Shown piece by piece: positions 58,106 to 64,000 of a stretch of 64,000 bases of DNA (positions are counted from its first letter, which is position 1; every line of letters begins with the position of its first letter). The translations under genes and the position numbers were made by a program. The notes beneath the pieces were generated by a model, which saw nothing but the letters and a program-made list of their open reading frames with translations, was not told the origin of the DNA and made no database searches. Origin of the DNA: Palsa-883 sp035486355 (GTDB taxonomy: Bacteria > Pseudomonadota > Alphaproteobacteria > Acetobacterales > Acetobacteraceae); contig DATHNE010000034.1 in the NCBI GenBank assembly GCA_035486355.1, positions 11,061 to 75,060 on the forward strand. Reading direction: 5' to 3'.

Positions 58106-60525
58106 GCATTGGCGGGATCTTCCGGCCACGCGTGTTTCGGATAGCGGCCACGCATGTCGCGCCGTGCATCAGCCCAGCCACCACGCCAGAAACTCGGCAG
58201 ATCACCGGTGATCGCGATCGGCCGGCCGGCGGGTGACAGCAGGGCGAGCGACGGACGCACCCGACCACCCGCAAGGGTGGGGCTGCGATCGAGCCCGTAG
58301 AAGGCTTGCGCGCGCGCCGAGATCAGCGGCGGGTCCTGCATGTAATCCACGCTGGCGCGGCCGCCTGGCAGCATCAGATGTTCCGGCAGTTCGTTATCCA
58401 ACCGGTTTGACAGGTGCCAGGGAAGCGCGCCGCGCAGTAGCACGACCATGTCGAGCCGTGACAGATCGGCAAGGCGATGCATACCCAGCAGCTGCGGGGC
58501 CAGCCACGCGTCGGTGCTGGTGGCGAGGGAGGCATCCGAGACATCCGGCCACTCATCATCAGGTTCCAGGCGGCGCAGCAGGGCAACGCGCGCCTGGAAA
58601 TGTCGCGCTGCGTCGGTCCACGGCAGCGGTTGCAGCGCGGCGGCAGCAACAGCCCGCGCCAAGGCCGCGGCGGTCGCGGCCGGATCCGCCGGCACTATTC
58701 GGTCGGACAGCACCAGCGCGCCGAGCCGGCGGCGGCGGCGCGCCAATACGCTGCCGGAAACCGGATCGAACCCGGCCTCCACACTTTCCGTCACCCGGCT
58801 CGCAAGACCAGTTGGTAACGCATCCGGGTCGAGTGGCGCGGCCAGACGAATTTGCGGTGCGGTTCGCATCTCCAGCGCCGCCACCGCGAGCAGCTTGGCA
58901 TTGGCGAGCGGGTCCGTCCGTGGCAGGCGCCCGCCACCGCCGCCGGACAGGCGGAAACTGCCCGGTTCGCCGCGACGCTGCGCGATGCGATCAGGAAAGC
59001 CCGCGGCCAGCAACCGCCCCGGATCGCCCGCCGGACGCGTTCCTGTGGGCAGGCGCAGGCGGCGGCAATACTGCGTCGCCGCCTGACGGATCCGGGCCAA
59101 CGCACCGCGATCCGCCGCGGGATCACCATCTGCGATGGCGGACAAACGCAATGTGATATCCGCCGACACCTCCGGCCCACGCAGCGGATCGCGTTCTTCC
59201 AGCAGCGCCGTAAGATCGGCCGCCAGCGCACGTTCTTCTGCGGTCTCCGCCGCCAGCAGGATCGCGGCCAAGCGTGGATGAGCACCGAGCGCGGCCATGC
59301 GACGGCCGGTCGGGGTGATACCGGCGTCATCAAGTGCGCCCAACTCGCGCAACAACGCGTCGGCCGTGGCCAGCGCGCCAGCAGGCGGTGGGTCGAGGAA
59401 CGGCAGCGCGCTGGGCGGTGTCCCCCAGGCGGCGCAATCCAGCAGCAGCGAGGACAGCTCCGCCTCCAGGATCTCCGGCCGATCGAACGCGGCGAGCCCA
59501 CGGTGCAGCGCCGGGGTCCACAGCCGAATGGCAACGCCGGGCGCTTCTCGCCCGGCGCGGCCGGCGCGCTGGTCTGCAGCCGCACGCGAAATTCGCACCG
59601 TGGTCAGCCGCGTAAGACCGGTCGCCGGGTCCAGTCGCGGCGCGCGCCGCCAGCCCCCATCGACCACGATGCGAACCCCCGGCACCGTCAGCGACGTCTC
59701 GGCGATCGATGTGGCCAGCACCACACGCCTGCCGTCAGCCGGCCGCAAAGCGCGATCCTGTGCGGCTGGCGGCAGTTCGCCGTGCAGCGGCAGCACCAGC
59801 GCGCCGCATCCGTCGAGCGCTGCCTGCGTCCGCCGGATCTCTGCCATCCCCGGCAGGAACGCCAGAATGTCCCCCTGATGCTCAGTGAGCGCGCCGCGAA
59901 CGGCGCGCGCCATCGCGTCCGGCAGGTCGCGTGGCTGGGCGATGTCGCGCGCGAGATGGGTGGCGGTGACGGGAAACATGCGCCCGGCGCTTTCGATTAC
60001 CTCGGCGTCAAGCAGCTCGGCGAGCCGCGCCGCATCCGGCGTCGCCGACATCGCCAGCAGCCGCAGGTCGGGCCGCAACACGCGCTGTAGGTCGCAGCAC
60101 AGCGCCAGCGCCAAATCCGATTCGATCGACCGTTCGTGCACCTCGTCCAGCAGCACGGCCGCGACACCGTCCAGACCAGGATCCGCCAACAGGCGACGTA
60201 CCAGCAGCCCTTCGGTGATCACCTCAACGCGCGTGGCCGCCGAGACCGCGCCATCAAGCCGGGTGCGGTACCCAATGGTGTTGCCGACCGCTTCTTCCCG
60301 CAGCGCGGCCATGCGGGCGGCAGCAGCGCGGGTGGCGAGGCGGCGAGGTTCCAACACCAGGATGCGGCCGTCGCCGCGCCAGGACGCCTCAAGCAAGGCC
60401 AGTGGCACGAGTGTGGTCTTGCCGGCGCCCGGCGGCGCAATCAGCACCGCATTGCGGCCCGCCGCGAGTGCCGCCGCGAGGCTCGGCAGGCACGCAGCGA
60501 CCGGCAGATCCGGTAACACTGACAT
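58078..60525 (-). CDS. hrpB: ATP-dependent helicase HrpB (DEAH-box)
   Basis: An 815-residue helicase, usual HrpB length. Walker A is IAPPGAGKTTLVPLALL, motif Ia LEPRRLATRAAAARM, motif II VLLDEVHERS, motif III LAMSATPD, and motif VI QRAGRAGR. The C-terminal HrpB-specific region (RQAATQYCRRLRLP and ALPWHLSNRLDNELPEHLML) is complete. It is a putative RNA helicase whose physiological role is poorly known. It starts 21 bp after the PfkB-kinase gene on the same strand. Confidence 0.95.
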   Translation of the reverse strand: MSVLPDLPVAACLPSLAAALAAGRNAVLIAPPGAGKTTLVPLALLEASWRGDGRILVLEPRRLATRAAAARMAALREEAVGNTIGYRTRLDGAVSAATRVEVITEGLLVRRLLADPGLDGVAAVLLDEVHERSIESDLALALCCDLQRVLRPDLRLLAMSATPDAARLAELLDAEVIESAGRMFPVTATHLARDIAQPRDLPDAMARAVRGALTEHQGDILAFLPGMAEIRRTQAALDGCGALVLPLHGELPPAAQDRALRPADGRRVVLATSIAETSLTVPGVRIVVDGGWRRAPRLDPATGLTRLTTVRISRAAADQRAGRAGREAPGVAIRLWTPALHRGLAAFDRPEILEAELSSLLLDCAAWGTPPSALPFLDPPPAGALATADALLRELGALDDAGITPTGRRMAALGAHPRLAAILLAAETAEERALAADLTALLEERDPLRGPEVSADITLRLSAIADGDPAADRGALARIRQAATQYCRRLRLPTGTRPAGDPGRLLAAGFPDRIAQRRGEPGSFRLSGGGGGRLPRTDPLANAKLLAVAALEMRTAPQIRLAAPLDPDALPTGLASRVTESVEAGFDPVSGSVLARRRRRLGALVLSDRIVPADPAATAAALARAVAAAALQPLPWTDAARHFQARVALLRRLEPDDEWPDVSDASLATSTDAWLAPQLLGMHRLADLSRLDMVVLLRGALPWHLSNRLDNELPEHLMLPGGRASVDYMQDPPLISARAQAFYGLDRSPTLAGGRVRPSLALLSPAGRPIAITGDLPSFWRGGWADARRDMRGRYPKHAWPEDPANAQSGQDRIR

Positions 60526-60546
60526 GGGGCGATGCGGGATCGCCGG

Positions 60547-61530
60547 TCAGACCCCCGCGGCGCGTGCCCGCAGATCCGCCATCGGACGGGCACCGTAATG
60601 GCCGATCACCTCGGCCGCGGCGATACTGGCAATCCGCCCGCAGGTCGCCAGATCGCGCCCGCTGGTGAGGCCCGCCAGAAAACCTGCCGCATAGGCGTCG
60701 CCAGCGCCGGTGGTATCGACCACATCCGCCCGCTCCGCGGCGACCGTTACGGTCGAGTCGCCGCGCAGGATGATGCTGCCGGCTTCGCTGCGGGTCAGCG
60801 CCGCCAGCGCCACGTCGCGGCGCGCCTGGTCGGCCGCCGCCTCAAAGGTGTTGGTCTCGTAGAGGCTGGTGATTTCGGCCTCATTGGCGAACAAGATGTC
60901 GACGTGGCCGGCGACTAGGTCGCGGAACGCGGGGCGGTGGCGGTTCACGCAGAACGGGTCGGACAGGGACAGCGCCACCTGGCGTCCCGCCGCGTGCGCC
61001 GCCGCTGCGGCCCGGCGGAACGCCGCCTGGGCCGCCGGCGGGTCGAACAGATAGCCCTCCAGGTAGGTCACGGCAGCATCGGCGACCAAACCTGCGTCCA
61101 CATCCGCTTCACCGAAGCTGACGCAGGCGCCGAGGAAGGTGTTCATCGTGCGTTGGCCGTCGGGTGTGACCAGGATCAGGCAGCGCGCCGTGGGCGCGCC
61201 GCCGGCGAGCGGGGCGGAGGGGAAGTGCACGCCGGTCGCGCGCATGTCGTGGGCGAAGACGGCGCCGAGCTGGTCGTCGGCGACCTTGCCGAGATAGGCG
61301 ACGCGGGCGCCAAGCGCGGCGGCGACAGCGCAGGTATTGGCGGCCGACCCGCCGCTGCTCTCCTGGCCGGGCGGCATCGCGGCATAGAGGTGCTCGGCGG
61401 CTGCCGCGTCGATCAGCGCCATGGTCCCCTTGGGCATGTCATGGCGGCTGAGAAAGCCGTCCTCGGCGCGGGCGACCACGTCGACGATCGCGTTGCCGAT
61501 GCCCAGAATGTCGAACCGTGTCGTCGCCAT
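60547..61530 (-). CDS. PfkB-family carbohydrate/nucleoside (adenosine-type) kinase
   Basis: A 327-residue ribokinase-fold enzyme. FDILGIGNAIVDVVARAED opens it, SSGGSAANTCAVAAALGAR is the N-terminal signature, and VDTTGAGDAYAAGFLAGL carries the anion hole and catalytic Asp. The pattern matches the alphaproteobacterial adenosine-kinase-like group; adenosine, another nucleoside or a sugar could be the acceptor. GAGGGTGGC precedes the ATG. Co-transcribed with hrpB downstream; divergent from the EI24 gene. Confidence 0.9.
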   Translation of the reverse strand: MATTRFDILGIGNAIVDVVARAEDGFLSRHDMPKGTMALIDAAAAEHLYAAMPPGQESSGGSAANTCAVAAALGARVAYLGKVADDQLGAVFAHDMRATGVHFPSAPLAGGAPTARCLILVTPDGQRTMNTFLGACVSFGEADVDAGLVADAAVTYLEGYLFDPPAAQAAFRRAAAAAHAAGRQVALSLSDPFCVNRHRPAFRDLVAGHVDILFANEAEITSLYETNTFEAAADQARRDVALAALTRSEAGSIILRGDSTVTVAAERADVVDTTGAGDAYAAGFLAGLTSGRDLATCGRIASIAAAEVIGHYGARPMADLRARAAGV

Positions 61531-61604
61531 GCCACCCTCGTATGTTGCCGCTCAACGCGCCTACACCGGGGCACAGATGCGCGCAAACGGAGATCGGTCA
61601 TTCC

Positions 61605-62288
61605 ATGCGACGCCTATTCGCGCCACTCATACTCAGCATTGGCCAATTGGGCGATCGCGCCTTCCTCGGCGCGTTGCTCTCGAGCCTAGCGTGGTCCGCG
61701 GTGGCATTTGTCATGCTGCACCTTCTCGCCGGCTGGTCAGTGAGCCATGTGCTGGCCCTGCACGGCTGGCAGGCGTGGCTCGGCGGTGTCCTCGGCGGGA
61801 TCGGCGCGACATTTCTGGGCCTCTGGCTGTTTCTGCCGCTCGCCGCACTGATCGCCACACTGTTTATCGACCGCGTCGCGCATGCTGTGGAATGTCGCCA
61901 CTATCCCATGCTTCCACCTGCGCGGGGATCATCCATCCTGATTGAGATCATGGATGCGCTTGCGTTGGCGGGACGCATCCTGCTGCTCAGTGTGTTGGCG
62001 CTTGTCCTGGCACTCTTGCTGCCGGGGATCGGGCTGCTTCTCGCATGGGGCATCGGCGCCTATGCGATCGGGCGTGGTCTGTTTGTCACGGTCGCGCTAC
62101 GACGATTCAATCGGCGCGAGGCGGAAGCTTTGTACATTGCCAATCGCGGCGTGATCCTGGCGCAAGGTGGGGCCCTTGCGTTGGCAAGTTATGTACCCGG
62201 ATTGAATCTGCTCATCCCGGTGCTGGGCACCGCCGCTATGGTGCATGTCTTGGATGCAGTCCTGCAACATGATGTCAACAGAATGTGA
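61605..62288 (+). CDS. EI24 / CysZ-like membrane protein
   Basis: A 227-residue inner-membrane protein with four hydrophobic regions. It starts MRRLFAPLILSIGQLGDRAF, then SLAWSAVAFVMLHLLAGW, WLFLPLAALIATLFIDRVAH and PGIGLLLAWGIGAYAIGRGL. YVPGLNLLIPVLGTAAMVHV is the conserved EI24 end. CysZ members carry sulfate; for other EI24 proteins the role is unknown. The ATG at 61605 is preferred to a start 29 codons earlier. No sulfur genes are nearby. Confidence 0.82.
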   Translation: MRRLFAPLILSIGQLGDRAFLGALLSSLAWSAVAFVMLHLLAGWSVSHVLALHGWQAWLGGVLGGIGATFLGLWLFLPLAALIATLFIDRVAHAVECRHYPMLPPARGSSILIEIMDALALAGRILLLSVLALVLALLLPGIGLLLAWGIGAYAIGRGLFVTVALRRFNRREAEALYIANRGVILAQGGALALASYVPGLNLLIPVLGTAAMVHVLDAVLQHDVNRM

Positions 62289-62358
62289 GACGCTTCATAG
62301 GGTTGTTCGCAGGCTCTAAGCCATGTTAGGCCCACGCGTCGCAGTTTGAGGTGATACC

Positions 62359-63009
62359 GTGTTCAAGCGTCGCAAGCCCGAGGATCCACCTTCGGCCGTC
62401 GCACCGTCACCTGGCCGTGTCGATGCAAAAGAGGCCCAACCCGGGACAGTTGATACGGGTGTCGGCTTACCGGCCTTTCGCCCGCCCTTCGCTAAGGAGT
62501 CACCCGCCATGTCACGACCGCCGTTCCCAGTAGCGCCGACAACGGCCAGCCCGCTCCCGACGCCGGCCGGCCCGTCAACCGGGATTCCGCGCCCTGGTCT
62601 TCCGCCGGCCCGCAGCCCAATGCGCGAGCCATCGGAACGCCGGATGCTCGTCGTCGGGCGTGGCATCAGCGTGCAGGGCACCGTGCAGGACGCCGAGCGC
62701 CTGGTGGTGGAAGGCACGGTCGAGGCGACGATGATCCGCGCCAGCGAGCTGTCGGTCGCACCGGGCGGGATGTTCAAGGGCGAGGTCGAGGTCGACGACG
62801 CCGAGATCGCCGGCACGATTGACGGCACGCTCACCGCCAACGCCAGCCTGACGATACGGGCGACCGGCAAGGTGCTGGGCACCGCGCGCTGCCGGCGGCT
62901 CCAGGTAGAAGACGGCGGCCAGATCACGGGGCACATCGAAATGCTCACGGAGACCCCGCGCGGGACCATTGAGACCCCGCGCGCGACCACCGAGGCCTCG
63001 AGTTCATAG
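62359..63009 (+). CDS. Bactofilin (polymer-forming cytoskeletal protein)
   Basis: A 216-residue protein. A Pro-rich, disordered N-terminal arm (1-90) precedes the bactofilin beta-helix (about 95-190): MLVVGRGISVQGTVQDAERL, VEGTVEATMIRASELSVAPG and VEVDDAEIAGTIDGTLTANA repeat units. A short disordered tail carries a duplicated TPR(G/A)T phrase. Bactofilins polymerise without nucleotide at the inner membrane and position cell-wall enzymes. GTG start with GAGGTG upstream. It follows the EI24 gene by 70 bp. Confidence 0.92.
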   Translation: MFKRRKPEDPPSAVAPSPGRVDAKEAQPGTVDTGVGLPAFRPPFAKESPAMSRPPFPVAPTTASPLPTPAGPSTGIPRPGLPPARSPMREPSERRMLVVGRGISVQGTVQDAERLVVEGTVEATMIRASELSVAPGGMFKGEVEVDDAEIAGTIDGTLTANASLTIRATGKVLGTARCRRLQVEDGGQITGHIEMLTETPRGTIETPRATTEASSS

Positions 63010-63108
63010 CAGCAGGGATGCAGTCACCTGAGCACTAGCAATTGCCCGAGGTGAGCGATATAAATGTTCCGCTTACCGATTAATTAGCCTCATCAAGAGG
63101 GGCTGGAA

Positions 63109-63579
63109 ATGCGGCGAACGGCTGCGGCGTTTGGCATGCTCGCCGCGTTGGTTGGGATCATTGGACTGGAACCGGCACTGGCCCTCAATTGCAGCCCAAC
63201 CACAGGCTATGCCGCGTTGCAAATCGTGGCCATGGAATCGACGTTGAATGGCAACGCGGCGTGCCATCCTGCGAGCGGGCCCCCTTGGACCAATCAGGAG
63301 TACCATCGTAGTTCTGCCTCAACGGCCGGCGCGATCATCGACCACAAAAAGGGGCCGAGCAGTCCTAAGGACTCGACGGCCACGGTGGGGGGCTATTCAA
63401 TTGCCACCGAACCCAACGCAGCGATAATCACGTATACCTATGGTAGCACCCAGTACCAGTATACGCTTCGGGGTACCTTAGCCAGCGGCGTTGGCCCCTA
63501 TGACCTGTGTGCGTCAGGCAGCCCCGCCGCGCTGGTCGGCCAAGTCAAGGTCATCGCTGGATCCGGTTCATGCGGGTAG
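63109..63579 (+). CDS. Secreted protein of unknown function
   Basis: A 156-residue protein with a signal peptide (MLAALVGIIGLEPALA, cleaved about residue 25). The mature part contains four cysteines (LNCSP, AACHP, YDLCAS and the terminal SGSCG), consistent with two disulfides. It is rich in Gly, Ser, Thr and Tyr (IITYTYGSTQYQYTLRG, beta-strand-like). GAGGGG lies before the ATG, after an AT-rich stretch that may be its promoter. No family recognised. Codon use looks less GC-biased than its neighbours, hinting at a variable or acquired gene. Confidence 0.65.
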   Translation: MRRTAAAFGMLAALVGIIGLEPALALNCSPTTGYAALQIVAMESTLNGNAACHPASGPPWTNQEYHRSSASTAGAIIDHKKGPSSPKDSTATVGGYSIATEPNAAIITYTYGSTQYQYTLRGTLASGVGPYDLCASGSPAALVGQVKVIAGSGSCG

Positions 63580-63917
63580 GTGCCCCAGTCAGTTCTTGAA
63601 TTCCGACACAAGACATCGCTGCGGTGATACCAAGCCATTCGCATTGGGGGCAGGTCGGTCCAGCAGGACCGCGCGGACGCGCGAGGAATGCACGGCGCTT
63701 CCTCATCGGGGGAGCGGTCCTGCACGGCGACAAGCCTGCGTGGGTCGCGTCCTGGCATCACGGTCGCAACATACAGGAACTCAGGACTAAAAGCAATAGT
63801 TGCGCGAGAAAATAACTGCTGCCGGGTCTCAGCCCTGACGCGTTCACAAGCGCGTTTACCCTAAATCCGGCAGTTGGGTAATTGCCTGGCCTCCCCGAAT
63901 CGGCGGAATCTGTTGGC
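63580..63917. other. Spacer without recognisable gene
   Basis: About 340 bp. No ribosome site, repeat pair or RNA structure stands out. The short open frames on both strands lack conserved features. Confidence 0.5.
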
Positions 63918-64000
63918 ATGGACACACAGGAACCGGTTGTCATCGCTCACCCTGCGGGTGAACAACCGATGGTTGAGGCTCGTTCGGCGATAGCGGACAC
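63918..64000 (+). CDS. Possible start of a gene running off the right edge
   Basis: An ATG at 63918 (MDTQEPVVIAHPAGEQPMVE and onward) stays open for 27 codons to the window end. No strong ribosome site is visible, and the stretch is too short to assign. Listed only as a candidate. Confidence 0.3.
   Translation, partial: MDTQEPVVIAHPAGEQPMVEARSAIAD

Overview
The window is a high-GC, densely coded chromosomal segment of an alphaproteobacterium, most likely of the Rhodospirillales/Acetobacteraceae. The grounds are the base composition, a DUF3126 protein, the rpmI-rplT-pheS-pheT and rplM-rpsI order, a short-type argC, bactofilin, and typical proteobacterial palindromic intergenic repeats. I saw no tRNA, rRNA, CRISPR array, integrase, transposase or prophage. 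Most genes are housekeeping or ordinary catabolic and transport functions.

Layout. 0-7 kb (- strand): rpmI-rplT-[terminator/attenuator]-pheS-pheT-sulfatase-glutamine synthetase-like gene, the last running off the left edge. 7-14 kb (+): dapB, a sugar-type ABC importer without its ATPase, a degenerate GxxExxY protein (-), and two tandem FMN-dependent alpha-hydroxy-acid dehydrogenases. 14-21 kb: FAD oxidoreductase, DUF3126 protein, ureohydrolase (agmatinase family), then an MFS/polysaccharide deacetylase/alpha-beta hydrolase operon divergent from an NMT1/THI5-type binding protein without a signal peptide. 21-26 kb (-): a heptose nucleotidyltransferase-phosphatase fusion followed by a remnant of the heptose kinase hddA, gamma carbonic anhydrase, argC, rpsI and rplM.

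26-40 kb: a secreted small protein cut by an in-frame TAG, a metallo-beta-lactamase-fold hydrolase, two tandem HtrA-like PDZ proteins that both lack the catalytic triad (one also frameshifted), an acyl-CoA synthetase, a frameshifted Uma2 gene, an IlvD/Edd dehydratase, a GNAT-like protein, a glycine-zipper lipoprotein, an FMN monooxygenase, and an EmrAB-type efflux pump divergent from its MarR regulator.

40-47 kb is a decayed stretch: a chimeric hflK-hflC pseudogene, an intact Nramp-like transporter, a TerC gene with a scrambled end, a GntR-MFS pair, a MarC fragment, an uncharacterised membrane protein and an SYLF-domain gene broken by TAA. 47-64 kb returns to intact genes: aroQ-accB-accC, a two-component system with an HtrA lipoprotein, a polar amino acid ABC importer divergent from a SelA-like PLP enzyme, hrpB, a PfkB sugar/nucleoside kinase, an EI24 membrane protein, bactofilin and a secreted protein of unknown function.

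I did not find a convincing wholly new multi-gene system. The most unusual features are the tandem triad-less HtrA-like PDZ proteins, the local pileup of recently broken genes, the heptose fusion gene with lost zinc ligands beside a kinase remnant, and the SelA-like enzyme paired with an amino acid importer.
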